Shown one piece after another: positions 1 to 11,148 of a stretch of DNA of 64,000 bases. Under the pieces are notes generated by a model. The model saw nothing but the letters and a program-made list of their open reading frames with translations. It ran no database searches and had not been told where the DNA came from. The translations under genes were made by a program, and so were the position numbers. The stretch is from Eutypella sp. D-1 (lineage: Eukaryota > Ascomycota > Sordariomycetes > Xylariales > Diatrypaceae), in assembly GCA_023313575.1 (NCBI GenBank), contig JAJTTP010000026.1, positions 1-64,000 on the forward strand, in the 5' to 3' direction. How positions within the stretch are numbered: the first letter of the stretch is position 1; every line of letters begins with the position of its first letter.

Positions 1-463
1 TTATTAATCCCCGGAGATACGGCTTACGTAATTAATTATATTTAGCTTTTTATTTTAAATAAAGCTTAATAAGCCGTATTATAATATAGCTTAATTTATA
101 TTAATTATACGTTATATTTTATATAAAATAAATTATATTTATTTAATAGCTTTTAACTGTTTTTCTTATAATATATTTATTACGTTTATAAATTAAAGAT
201 AATATGCGGGAAAATCGTAAATTAGCAAAAAAAAAAAAGTCGATTTTTTAATTACAAAACGGGGGTGCCCTGGCCTTATATATACCCTGCCGATCCCCGG
301 AGATACGGCTTACGTGATCGCTTATGTCCGATTTCCCGTTTTATAATACCCCTATTCTAGGTAAGGCTTAACAGGCCGTGATAGTATCCTGTTTATACTT
401 GAGCAATCAACTGACCGGACTGTTATGTTACTTCCTTCGCCTATCTCTTCCCTTGCATCCTGA
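1..463. repeat. AT-rich left edge with direct repeat
   Basis: Positions 1 to about 290 are strongly AT-rich and TA-dominated, as expected of RIP-mutated repeat DNA. A 22-bp string beginning TCCCCGGAGATACGG occurs at about 9-30 and again at about 295-316. The sequence following each copy is still recognisably related (GCTTAATAAGCCGTATTATA near 66-82 against GGCTTAACAGGCCGTGATAG near 364-383). The left copy is A/T-shifted relative to the right one, which is the direction expected from RIP. No gene is visible. Confidence 0.6.
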
Positions 464-1483
464 TCACGCACCGTTGGTCCCAACCTTCTCAAGATATTGG
501 CTTGCTACGTCGATAACGGCAGTCTCGAAGGTCCTCAACTTCCTACCTAGCAACTTCTCGGTCTCACTCGAGTCATAGTTAACAGGTATCGGAGTTATTT
601 TGCCTTCTTTGAATATGCCCGCAGCAACAGCCTCGGGGAAGGCCTTCTTAAGGTGGTCGAAGATTGTGCTGTAATCCACCTTGGTCGTAATCCCAAAGTC
701 TTTAGGTCCCGTCTCGTGGTCCAAAAAAGCTACCTTCAAATGGACATCGGCCACGTCATCGATATGAGCAAAGCCGTCATGTACAGGAAAAGGCGGCTCG
801 CTACCCATCATTGCCATCATGAGAAAGTTGTTGGAGCTGTTTTGAGTTTGCATCATTGCGGCATCGAGCATAAGCTCATGACGGCCGAACACGTAGCCAG
901 GCACGACATGAGAGATGGTGAAGTGGGCCTGGTGAATCTTGGCAAATTCGTCGGAATTGTGGAGTTCGGTGAGTTTTGCGAAGACGTACGCTTCGAAGAC
1001 ATGGTCGAACTTCGATGGAATTGGGCCCGGCAAAGGGAGGCGAGCAGATGCAGAGACGGGCGTTTCCGATGGAGGCCCGGGGGGCAAATTGGAAACAATC
1101 GATGAGGTGATTACCACACGCTTCACACTAGGCACTTTAAGTGCGGAAGCCAATAGACCCTCGGACATCTTGAGGGTGGGCTGAAACACCTCGGTAGTTG
1201 GGTCATAGGCCGGGTTTGGCACAGGGGAACCGGCATGAATGACATGTGTAACGCCTTCCATTGCGGCATCGAAGGCGCCGTCAGCGTTCAGGTCAGGAAT
1301 GACGAAAGAGGATAGGCGGTCTTCGGCAAGAGTTAATTTTTGAATCGCGGGGTTTGAGGAAACGGCCAGGGCTTTCTCCTCGGACCGTGCAGTATACCGA
1401 ACTGTATGACCAGCTTCCAGGGCGGCCAGCAGGACACGGAAACCGATCAATCCGGTGGCTCCGGTAATGAGAATCACCGCCAT
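464..1483 (-). CDS. NAD(P)-dependent extended-SDR reductase/epimerase
   Basis: This is an uninterrupted 339-residue frame. Its N-terminus carries the Rossmann motif GATGLIGFR (residues about 7-15), followed by a conserved ITSSIVS stretch and a YVFAK segment that fits the catalytic YxxxK. It resembles the dihydroflavonol-4-reductase/aldehyde-reductase branch of extended SDRs, which reduce carbonyls with NADPH in the cytosol. I start at the ATG at 1483, because the codon before it is GTG and lies outside the conserved fold. Length is normal for the family. It is the first gene of the DMATS neighbourhood and sits next to AT-rich DNA, but shows no damage. The substrate is unknown. Confidence 0.85.
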   Translation of the reverse strand: MAVILITGATGLIGFRVLLAALEAGHTVRYTARSEEKALAVSSNPAIQKLTLAEDRLSSFVIPDLNADGAFDAAMEGVTHVIHAGSPVPNPAYDPTTEVFQPTLKMSEGLLASALKVPSVKRVVITSSIVSNLPPGPPSETPVSASARLPLPGPIPSKFDHVFEAYVFAKLTELHNSDEFAKIHQAHFTISHVVPGYVFGRHELMLDAAMMQTQNSSNNFLMMAMMGSEPPFPVHDGFAHIDDVADVHLKVAFLDHETGPKDFGITTKVDYSTIFDHLKKAFPEAVAAGIFKEGKITPIPVNYDSSETEKLLGRKLRTFETAVIDVASQYLEKVGTNGA

Positions 1484-2854
1484 CACGTTGAACCGTGCGA
1501 GGGAAAGAGTTGAGATCTTTATTCGCGTTGTAGTTAACAGATACGTATTGATGCGCAGAGATTTAAAACAGCTTCCTGGACGGATTTCTTGATTGTGTTT
1601 GCTGATGACAGAGTGCTGGAGGAGGGGAGGGAATGGGGCCTTATTTCCTTACGCAGGTAACTTTCTGTATCTGTCTTCCCCTTCAGTCAGCTGCAGTCGT
1701 CCTGAATTGATGATAGGAAGAAGATAGTGGGCCGACGCAGTCGATTGACAAGAACCTTCCCATAGGATAATGGAGGAAACCAACCATTGAAAGATTCTCG
1801 GAGTCTCGGCCTTCGTGAGCAGGATCGCGATCCCTTACATATGCAATTAAGTGGCGGGTGGGAAATGGCCGTCGGGGCCATGTAAATAATGTGTCGCACA
1901 GCAGGTGAAAGGGCGCTATGGCTTGAGCTGTCGCTTACTATGTTACTAACTAGGACGTTCGAAATGCTACATCGACCCCCTCTGCATAAAAGTTACGGAG
2001 TTTGATTGGCTAAAGCTGGCTACTACTCCCATTCACATTTATCCCTCTTGCAGTTGTATGGCATAAGAGAAGTCTTGGCTAGCGAGAATTTAGACTTGGG
2101 GCAGGATCTCTATATACTATGCAACGGAGCTACATTATGGCGTCGATGCCCTGACCAGCTGCGTAAGGCTATGCTGTAGCTGATGTTCAAAATACCACAT
2201 TCTCCAACGGATGAAAAACTGCCGGTAATAATCCAGTATAAGGTAGTGCCTGAGACGAGTTAAGCGAAATGTTAAAAGGCGGGACATAGTAAGGGGTTAC
2301 ATGGAAAGGGGTCTCCACCTACCAGATAAAATTACCTACATAGTAGGCGTTTAATGTAATGGTGTATTAGATATGCGGTTGGATTAAGGTCGCAACTAAT
2401 AGTAGCCCGATCTATATTTCACCTTGCTTTTATGCTTCCTCCATCTAAACTAATGCGTGACGACGCCAGCAGGTCCGGCCGGCTGACCTAGATACTCGGA
2501 CCTACCTAATGCAGTCACACGGAAGCGGAAGCAAGGATGCCCGGCAATGTTGCATGTGCGATTACAAGTAAGCGGCGGCCGATAGGCTTCGTACTGGAAT
2601 ATTGCAGAAGTGAGGACATGTTAAGCCCTTTGAGCCAGCAGTACGTCGTATTGATGCAACTCTTAATAGGTTACTAACTTCAGGGGTAGGTCCTAGGATA
2701 CGTAAACACCACCCCCTTAAACCTGTCGCAGTAAGACTGCACGATGCGACAACCCCACCTGGGCCACCGACCCACTTGGGCCAGCCCCTTACCTGGGACA
2801 CTCTTAATAAAGCTAAATAAATCAATGAAGCGTAATAATTAATATTCATGATAA
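1484..2854. other. Intergenic, no convincing gene
   Basis: Only short out-of-context frames occur here. The stretch 2650-2800 is GC-richer and contains an imperfect hairpin (GTCGCA about 2726 and TGCGAC about 2746 around GTAAGACTGCACGA), followed by a run of GGGCC/GGCCC motifs. It looks like a remnant of a dispersed repeat, but I cannot name the family. Confidence 0.4.
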
Positions 2855-4752
2855 TTACAGCTTAGTAATGACCATATCCATTTCGGTTTGCTTTGTCACC
2901 CAGCTGCCATGAATCTTCCATTCGTGCTTAGGCGGCGGCAATGCTAATGTTGCATCAAAATGCCTCCAAAACTCAACGACGACCTTACATACGATCATCA
3001 TTGCGATGTTTTTACCGATGCAAGTATGTGTGCCAGCGCCGAACTAGCGATAAAAAGTTAGATCCGTTATCGCTACTCGCATATTAGGATAAATACAAGA
3101 TAAGATAGAGGATATGGGGACTGACGAGATGGGAGGACTTACTGAGAATAGACATTGGTTCATCCGCACCCTTTCCGCATCACTCGCTTCGAGCCATCGT
3201 TCGGGCCGAAATTTGTCAGTATCTTGCCCAAAAACTCCGTCACGATGCAAAACCCAAGCATTAACACCCACGATAACACCACCGGGAACATAGTAGCCTT
3301 CAATAGTGACCCCTCCAGGTGGTGCTTTGCGTTCAAGAATTGTACCCGTGTTTGGGTGTATTCGGAGTGTCTCTTGAATGACAGCATTGCTACAGGATCC
3401 ATTGTTAGTTTTTGATGTCACCGTCCTATTTTCAGCAAACACTATGCTATAGCGGCATGATATATAAGCAGACGTGAATACTTACAGGTAGGGAAGTTTC
3501 GAAATTTCAGAAAATGGTGCTACGCTGGAGGGGGGGAAGTCGTTGCTGACGAGCTGTATTTCATCACGGAGCTTGCCCAAAACGCGCCTATTGCAACAAA
3601 GATAATACCAAATTGCACGGAGAGTGATAGCTAGTACGTCATGCCCTGCTGTGCTAGTGCCAAGATCAGTTATTCGTTAATATTCGTGGCTGAATAGTAG
3701 ACATACAGATTGATGAAGATAGCGGCTGTAACATCTCTAATCGAGACCTTGTCGGGATGCTTGTAGTGAACGTCCAGGAGCTTGCCTAGCATGTCTGTTT
3801 GAGGAGGCGAGAGTTCGGTCCTAAACCTGGCTTCCCTAAGAGTATACTACCATGAGGGAATAAGTAATTAGTCTCTTGATGAAGAATACAGCAGTATTAA
3901 CTCACTTTTAGAATTGGCTCCGACTCTTCCGCTTTAACGCGTGATCTCAAATATTTTAACAGGCGTTGAAGTACAGGTGCTTGTGTGAACTGTGCCTTAG
4001 TTAGCCAGTGTAACTACCTTGGGAATCAAATAAGACAAACCAAGCCAACTATGTAAAAGATCTTATCGGACGCTTCGATAAAACCATTCACATCTTGTCC
4101 ACTTTCAAGTAGCCCCAGAGTTTTTGAGACATTCATGTTTGCAAGACAATCGAACGCAAGTAGATGCAGCCACAGTGACATGTTAATCTTGGTTGACCCG
4201 GCTTTAGTCCTATCCGCAAGCTGCGTCATGAATAGAGTGATACAATGGTTGATTTTAGTCTCAAGCCCGGCAACAGAAGATTTGGTGTAAAGCCCGCCAA
4301 TATTGCGCCTCAACATCGCATGACGAGAAACGTCCCTTAGTGAGAACAGATTCTCCAAGGGCACATCGCGGTAGATAGGTGCACCAACTTCGTAGAAGTC
4401 GGACTAAGCATACCGTCAGTCCGTTAGAATGACAAGATAACTCGAGTTAGGCGGAAACGGACCATACCTTGGAGAATAAGTCTCTTGAATTGTAGACAAC
4501 TTGGAAAGCTTCTGGGCTGGCAAATGAAATGTGATTTGGGCCTATCCTAACGACTGGGCCATATTTCTTATGAGCCGTTATATTCCAACCGGGCATGTCT
4601 TCGTAATAAATTGCCGCAATTTTCCAGAGATTAGTAAAGCTTGCTACGAATGGGCCAGGAATGACAGCCAAGTGTCTTTTCTGGCGAGTGCATATGAGCT
4701 GGATGTAGGATGCCAGTGCAATCATGCATACGCAAAACAGAAGATAGGACAT
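2855..4752 (-). CDS. Cytochrome P450 monooxygenase, seven exons
   Basis: Exons on the minus strand are 4752-4468, 4403-4041, 3989-3906, 3846-3707, 3653-3486, 3389-3143 and 3043-2855, giving 491 residues with all phases consistent. The N-terminus has one hydrophobic anchor followed by a Pro-rich IPGP hinge, so the protein should sit in the ER membrane. Signature elements are the I-helix AGHDV (293-297), the K-helix ETLR (353-356), FRPERW, and the haem loop FGAGTHTCIG with Cys437. The overall pattern resembles the fungal pisatin-demethylase-like group. In-frame stops near 4026 are removed by a 51-bp intron (3990-4040; donor GTTTGT, branch GCTAAC, acceptor CACAG). Oddly, the I-helix lacks the usual Thr. 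The gene is divergent from the DMATS gene, suggesting co-regulation and a shared pathway. The substrate is unknown. Confidence 0.88.
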
Positions 4753-5469
4753 TGTAATAGTGAGATATCGCGTTTAGAAGACCGAGTATTATTGCGAGCT
4801 TGAATTCTGCAGGAGGAAGATTCCTTGTCTAAAGAAGTAAGGAAATAAATTCTAAATACAGGACGGAGCTGCACTCCTATATATCTAGGGTGAGCCCTGG
4901 ATTGATCCCCCTAAATAGGGGTCCTGATTAGATTACCCACCAGGGCGCGGCTGATCGTAACATGAGATAATACGAAGTTTGACAATAGCAGGTACAGATT
5001 GACATATGTTAGATTTGGGGAAATACTTAGTACTTGGCCCCTCCACACTTCCAGATATTACAGATAGAATCAGTATTTCTTTTCTCAAAGTACTAGGAAC
5101 AGTATCAACGTACCATTGCAGTTGGCTAAGCCTGCTTACCCCTCCTTCGGTAAGTGAGCCCAACCGATGAAATTTGCCCTGGGCCGGAGAATGGCCTTGG
5201 TGAATCACGCATAGTAATCTAGGCAGTGTAAGTGACAGGCGTGGGGTTCTAGATCTGACTCAATTGGTACATTGTACAATCCTCCGCTAGGCAGATGCTA
5301 TTGTACAGTATTAGGTACTGCGGATGCAAGAAGGAGTCCCATCACATGGTGCAATGATCCGATATCTCAGCTCAAGTCACACCGAATTATAAAGGGATAG
5401 CTGTTATCGATTCACATGTGCTTAAAACCATGTATGTAGCAGCTAGTGATCTTTTACCATGTTCAGACT

Positions 5470-5497
5470 TGAACCTCAAAATTGAAGATGAGGTTCA
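5470..5497. promoter_or_regulatory. Palindrome TGAACCTCA-N10-TGAGGTTCA upstream of DMATS TATA box
   Basis: Two perfect 9-bp inverted arms lie at 5470-5478 and 5489-5497 with a 10-bp spacer. The right arm, extended to 11 bp (5489-5499), is also the exact reverse complement of GCTGAACCTCA at 5543-5553 in the leader. The TATA-like TATATAAG begins only 10 bp after the palindrome. The arrangement suggests an operator for a dimeric regulator, but this is inference. Confidence 0.4.
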
Positions 5498-5504
5498 GCA
5501 ATCG

Positions 5505-5571
5505 CTTATATAAGTAGACTCTTTCTTCCATCTCTAGATGTAGCTGAACCTCAAGTCAATCAAGCTTACAC
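5505..5571 (+). promoter_or_regulatory. Core promoter/leader module, copy A (DMATS)
   Basis: TATATAAG at 5507-5514 is followed by a pyrimidine-rich stretch, then AGCTGAACCTCA and CAAGTCAATCAAG at 5552-5564. The start codon at 5598 lies about 90 bp after the TATA motif. The same order of motifs recurs at 62731-62796 and, on the other strand, at 13251-13318. Confidence 0.6.
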
Positions 5572-5597
5572 CTATTTCACCAAAAGTCATCACAGCT

Positions 5598-6812
5598 ATG
5601 GCTAACAAGGGCTTGGGAACTATGGATCAGCTGGTTATTTCTTGTCAACAGAACTGTCTACCTTCTACTAAAACCCGCCTACAGCATAAGACGACAGCGT
5701 TCACCCGGGTAGAATCAGAATGCACTTTGGGTTTAGATCATCACGCACGATACTGGTGGGAATCTTCTGGCTACGCGCTGGCGGTATTGCTCAGTCGAGC
5801 AGGCTACTCTGAACATGGACAAGAAAACATCTTGAAGTTCTTTCGAGCTATTACCCCAGTTCTAGGCCCGGCCTATGTACCTGGAAGACAGCAATGGAAA
5901 AGCTTCATGACAGACAATCATAACCCCATTGAGCTGAGCTGGGACTGGCGAGTTGGCGACCAATCACCCAAGATACGCTTTTCGTTAGAGCCTGTCGGTA
6001 TCAACGCAGGGACGCATGTTGACCCTGAAAACATAATCGCCCGTGTGATGCTGAAGGGATTGATGATGCGGCTGTTACCCCAGACAGACATAGTGTGGCT
6101 AGAACACTTCCAGCAGAAATTAAACGGTGACGACCTGGCTGGATTATATGAGAACCACCCATCGAAGGAATTCTACGCATTCGACCTGAACGAATCCGGC
6201 ATTGTAAGCAAGGCTTACTTTTTCCCTGGAATCAAGGCTAGGGCAGAGGGACGCAGCAGTTTCGAAATCATCTCGTATGCTATTGGAACAGCACCAGGCA
6301 GCACCTCGGACAAACTTCAAGGTCTTGAAATCTTTCAAGAGTACGTTCAAGATCCTTCAACCCCATCACTCGAAATCAACATGTTCGCCATCGACTTGGT
6401 TCAATCGACGGACCCGCGCTTCAAGGTCTATTTTCGGAGCCGCAGCACCAGCTTCCAATCTATCAAGGATACTATTTGTCTTGGGCATCGCATTTGTGGC
6501 TCGAACATTGAGAATGGCATGAAACGTCTTAGACTTTTCCACCATTCATTGTTCGGCCTAGGAGAGGGATTTTCGGATGACAGCCAGCTCCCCGATGTAG
6601 ATCATCCAACAGGTGGTATTCTATACAACGTGGAATTCAGGTATGGGAGCACACAGCCCCATATTAAAGTTTACTTGCCATGCCGGCATTACGCACCAAG
6701 CGAAGAGGGCATCCTGTCCGCCCTTGATTCACACATGTCCCGATTTGAGAAGAATCCCTCAGTTCCAATGTATATGTCACAGTATACGGATGCTATTCGA
6801 ACACTGTTGTAG
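5598..6812 (+). CDS. DMATS-type aromatic prenyltransferase
   Basis: This is a single-exon protein of 404 residues, the usual length of the fungal dimethylallyl-tryptophan-synthase (ABBA-fold) family. These cytosolic, metal-independent enzymes transfer a prenyl group from DMAPP to an aromatic substrate, most often tryptophan or an indole derivative. Family features are the N-terminal WWESSGYALAVLLSRAGYS block, IELSWDW with Glu112 (the position of the conserved Glu that contacts the indole NH in characterised members), KIRFSLEP with Arg127 in a diphosphate-binding position, FKVYFRSRSTSF, and a C-terminal HIKVYLPCRHYAPSEE strand. The ATG at 5598 is preceded by a clear TATA/leader module. It is divergent from the P450 and is the only scaffold-type biosynthetic enzyme in the region. 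Whether the acceptor is tryptophan, a diketopiperazine or a phenol cannot be told from sequence alone. Confidence 0.9.
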   Translation: MANKGLGTMDQLVISCQQNCLPSTKTRLQHKTTAFTRVESECTLGLDHHARYWWESSGYALAVLLSRAGYSEHGQENILKFFRAITPVLGPAYVPGRQQWKSFMTDNHNPIELSWDWRVGDQSPKIRFSLEPVGINAGTHVDPENIIARVMLKGLMMRLLPQTDIVWLEHFQQKLNGDDLAGLYENHPSKEFYAFDLNESGIVSKAYFFPGIKARAEGRSSFEIISYAIGTAPGSTSDKLQGLEIFQEYVQDPSTPSLEINMFAIDLVQSTDPRFKVYFRSRSTSFQSIKDTICLGHRICGSNIENGMKRLRLFHHSLFGLGEGFSDDSQLPDVDHPTGGILYNVEFRYGSTQPHIKVYLPCRHYAPSEEGILSALDSHMSRFEKNPSVPMYMSQYTDAIRTLL

Positions 6813-7029
6813 GTTTTCCTGATTGGTTACCAAATTCGTATAGAACTGGAACTAACCAGGAGTTGATGTGACAGTGCACCGGAATCAACGAGCTTGCGTA
6901 AAGGCCTACATACGTATGTTGCATGCTCAATAGAGCCTGATGCAGAGCTACGGGTGGTCTCATACATCAACCCATACCAACTAAATCCCAGTCCGCCACC
7001 GCCACCTCCAGCGGCAATAGACTAGGTAT
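6813..7029. other. 3' flank of DMATS gene
   Basis: Normal-composition sequence with no gene. The AT-rich block begins abruptly at about 7,030. Confidence 0.5.
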
Positions 7030-9547
7030 CATGGCATCGATATAAAATACATGTACCTACGTTTAAATTATGTTTTGCCCTGCTTTACAGTATTTAAAAA
7101 AGATCAACCATACGCAGTAATAAAACCTTATAATGCTTATTACCGTAAAATATTAAATTTATTAATAACGTATAATCTTTATATATAATATAAATTAACT
7201 ACCCTTTTTACGCTTTAACCTTTTTATACCCCGTATATTTTATAAAGTAATTATTATAACTACTTTTATTTTAAAATAAATATATAAAATTTATTACATT
7301 TATTATATTTAATATAAAAGATATTTTAATTTAAATAAAATTAGTTTTATATTTTTTAATTTTTAATAAATAATAACTATTTAAAAAGCTTATATAAAAA
7401 AGGCGGGGGAATTTTATCCCGCGGCTTTATTTATAAAAATAAAAGCTATATAATTATAATAAACTGATTTTATTAATTATTTTAATTTATTAATCTTATT
7501 ATATTTCTTTTAAAAATCCGTTTAATATAATTATTATTATTAAATATTATATACTTAATGTTATTTATATTATAACATTATTATAATAATAATATTTATA
7601 TATTATAATAGCTTTAAATATTAACTACTTTAAGTATTATTATTACGAAGCGGTAAGCTACGATAAGTTTAATATTATTAAATTTTTAAGTTATTATATA
7701 ACTTTTAAAGGTGGGGAGAAAAGGGAAAAAAAGTGGAAATTTATAAGTAATACGGTATATATAAATAATAATAAAAAGTTTTTAAAATAAATGCTTAAAG
7801 TGGTTAATACTTAAGGCTGCCACTTATTTATTATTTTATTTTTTAAATTATAATAACTATTATAATAATTATTATTATTACTTATACTTACTTTATTATA
7901 TATAATTTTAACTTTTTTTCTTTACTTTTAAAATTAAAAAAGTAAAATAAAACTTTAATAATATTAAACTTATTATAACTTATTACTTTATAATATTAAC
8001 GTAATATATGTATAATAATTTATATTATTATTGTTATTATTATTATTACCTATTATTTTTAATATATTACCATTATAAATAAAAGAAAATATTAAAAAAG
8101 ATCGGTTTTATTAATTATATTAAATTTATTATAGTTTAAATAAATGCCGGCCGTTTTAAAAACTGATTTTAATAAAAAGTATTACTTTAACCGTATAAAA
8201 CGTTATATAAATTAATTAAGCGGTAAAGTATTAATAATATAACGGGATAATTATTATTAATATAATTTAAATTAATTTAAAACATTAAGTTATAAATAAG
8301 TTTAAAAGGTTTTACTTATTTTTAATTAGTTATATATTATTCTTTACTTTAATATTATTTTTATAATTTTAAATATAAAACTTTATATTATTATTTATTA
8401 TATTATTATATATTAAATTAAAATTAAATAATATATAATAATAATATTTTAAATTATAATACTTTATTATATATTATTAAATTAATATTAAAACTTCAAC
8501 ATTTATAATAATAGCATTATTTAAAAAACAATAAAGTTAAAAGAAATTATAATATTATTTAACTTTTTACCCGCGATTAATAAAAATAAAACCGGGTTAA
8601 TAAAATTATTAATATTTAATATTTAATTTTATTTATAATTAAACCCGGAGAAATAATAAATTTAAATAAAGTTAAATAACTTTATAATAATCGCTTTATA
8701 AAATAATAAAATAATAAATTAATAATATTATAATAAAGTTTTTAAATAATAACGTATTTATATAAGCCGGTAAAAAACTTAAAAATAAAAGTAATAAAAA
8801 TAATTTAAATTAAATAATAAAGTTTTAATAATTATAAAATTATTAAGCCGGTTATAACGTTTTTAAGTTAAAACTTATTTATTAATTTAAAACAGTTTAA
8901 TATTTATATTAAAATAACGGTAATTAATTAATTAATACTTTACAATATTAATTATTATATTGTTTTTACTTTATACATTATAATAATATTTAAATAAATA
9001 ATATTTTTTAAATATATTATTTTAATATTAAAATTATAAATATTTATAAATAAAAAGTTAAACGATTTAAATATTTTATATTTTATATTTTATGTTTTAC
9101 TTTTTTAACATTTTTTAAAATAATTATATTTATTAAAACGGTAAAGCTTACCGGTATAATATTAAAGACGTAATAATGTTTTTATAATAATATAACGGAA
9201 TTAAAATATATACGTTTTTTTAACCATTTACCGTATAAATAATAAATTATAAAAACACCGTATATTATTATATATATAAGTTAAACGGTAAAATAAATAA
9301 TAAAATTACTTATTTATAAAAGTTATATCGTTATTAATGTTAAAACTGTAATTAATAAAAATATTATTTTAAAATATTTAAAAAGGTATAATAAAATATT
9401 TTTAATATATTTAAATATATTATAATAAACTATAAACTTAATAATATATAATCGATAAACGTTAAAATAATATTAAAAATAATATTATATAAAAATAATA
9501 ATAAAGCCGTTTACGTTATTACGGTATAAAGGCGAATAAGTGGCGTA

Positions 9548-9683
9548 TTATATAAAGGAATAAAAAAGGCTAAACACTTTATTATATAACTTAAAAATTA
9601 ACAGTTTTAATATATATTAAACGTTAAAAGCTTTATATTACGTTTTTAAAGTTAAAAACGCCCCGGGGTTATTTTTTTATATT
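9548..9683. repeat. Small terminal-inverted-repeat element, copy A (RIP-degraded)
   Basis: The left end reads TTATATAAAGGAATAA and the right end near 9669-9681 is a degenerate inverted copy. The interior (TTAAACGTTAAAAGC and ACGCCCCGGGGTTAT) closely matches copy B at 10258-10396. No coding capacity is visible. It resembles a MITE, or the two ends of a longer degraded element. Confidence 0.45.
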
Positions 9684-10257
9684 ATTCCCCTTTTTTTTAA
9701 TTAATAATTTTTAATAGCTTAAAATAAAAATTATTATAAAATAAATAAAGTAAATAACCCGTTATAATTAACCGCGCCTTAACCGGTAAGCGATTAATTT
9801 ATTAATTATTAATACTTATTAAATAGCTTTAATAATTATTAAATATTTATTAACGTTATTTTAATAATACATAATACGTTTTAAAAAGCCGGAATTATAT
9901 TTAAAATAAAAATCGCGCCTTATTTATTTAACGTACCCGTTATGTATTTATTATAAATCGGGTTTAAATACGTAAAACTTTTAAAAATAAATACGTTATA
10001 AAACCGAAACACTGTTAATAAACGCCGATCGGTTATAATAAAACTGCTTAATTAGTAACTTTTTAACTTTAAAATTATATTATTTAATTTAATTAATCTC
10101 CGATTAAAAGCTAACCGTTATTTATATTTATAATAACTGCGCGTTTTAACGGCGTTTTAATTAATCCTTATTAAAATAAAAAAATCCTTTAAAATTTAAT
10201 TAATATATAAAGCGATTAAATTATATTAAAACAAGCGGGACTTTAAGTTTATTAAGA

Positions 10258-10396
10258 TTATATAAAGGAATAAAAAAAACTAATTACTTTATTATATAAC
10301 TTAATAATAAATTAATAGTTTTAATATATATTAAACGTTAAAAGCTTTATATCCGTATTTAAGGTTAAAAACGCCCCGGGGTTATTCCTTTATATA
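10258..10396. repeat. Small terminal-inverted-repeat element, copy B
   Basis: About 139 bp are bounded by TTATATAAAGGAATAA on the left and TTATTCCTTTATATA on the right, a near-perfect terminal inverted repeat. The interior is collinear with copy A. The outer flank CGCCACTTATT (about 10399) is the inverse of AATAAGTGGCG left of copy A (about 9535). The pair may therefore be the two ends of one larger element of about 870 bp. Confidence 0.5.
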
Positions 10397-10720
10397 CCGC
10401 CACTTATTTTACCCCGTGCAGTAATACGGGTATATATTTAAGGTTACGATCTTATTACGCGGTTTAATTTTTTTTTTACTCCTTACGTAATAATAAAACC
10501 TTTTTAATTATTTTAACGTTTAATCGGTACCGTAATATACGTAGTTATAATTAAATTTACCTTTAAATTATTATTACTTTTAATATTTAAAATGTTATTT
10601 ATTATATTTATTAAAATATATTAAAATTATTATTATTATATATTAAACGTAATAATATAATTTATATTTTATAAATTAAATAAAGCCTTTAAGTTAATAA
10701 GTTTAAATTTAATTATTAAT

Positions 10721-11148
10721 TATAACGGCTGGTCTATTCCTAACTATTAGTCCAGTCGAGGGGTCTATGTTAACAGGAATGCTGGGGTTTTAAGTAATAA
10801 GTAGTTACGTTTGGTAATAGCAAAAAAAAAGGTGCTTTAAGTAATTAAGTTATATTATAAGCTAATAAGTTTAAAAACTATTTAAAAAAAAGGTAATAAG
10901 TGTAGCTATATATTATTTATATCTTTTATTCCTAATATTAGAATATAATATTAAATATTAAATCGTTAGGATAACTAAGCTATCCAGGTTATTTAAAATC
11001 ATTAGGATAACTAGGCTATCCAGGCTATCCTTCTTATTACGTAACCCAAATATGGCTTATCTTATCGTGTATGTCCTTTCTAATGCCATGGTCAGGGATT
11101 GTTTATGCCAATCCTATTTGGGCCCAATGACCTGGCCAGGTCATAACA
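10721..11148. mobile_element. 5' LTR of RIP-mutated non-autonomous LTR element
   Basis: This 428-bp sequence begins TATAACGGCTGGTC and ends CAGGTCATAACA. It is collinear along its whole length with 12441-12879. The start fits a canonical TG changed to TA by RIP, and the end is CA. Shared landmarks are AGTCCAGTC, ATGCTGGGGTTTTAAG, a poly-A run and tandem CTATCC/GGATAAC motifs. The copies differ mainly by C/T and G/A changes. Confidence 0.75.

Larger units (their letters stand above)
4753..5597. other. Divergent promoter region of P450 and DMATS genes
   Basis: This 845-bp spacer separates two divergent genes. Apart from the palindrome and TATA/leader module annotated separately near its right end, I see no gene. 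The short minus-strand frame at 4933-5208 has no recognisable features. Confidence 0.55.

Noticed and set aside
653..1184. Plus-strand frames over the first reductase
   Set aside because: They are antisense shadows of the well-supported SDR gene.
2562..2849. 95-residue minus-strand frame
   Set aside because: Overlaps a GC-rich repeat-like segment and has no recognisable protein features.
3990..4040. In-frame stops suggesting that the P450 is a pseudogene
   Set aside because: A 51-bp intron with donor, CTAAC branch and acceptor removes both stops and restores family sequence; all seven exons then join in frame.
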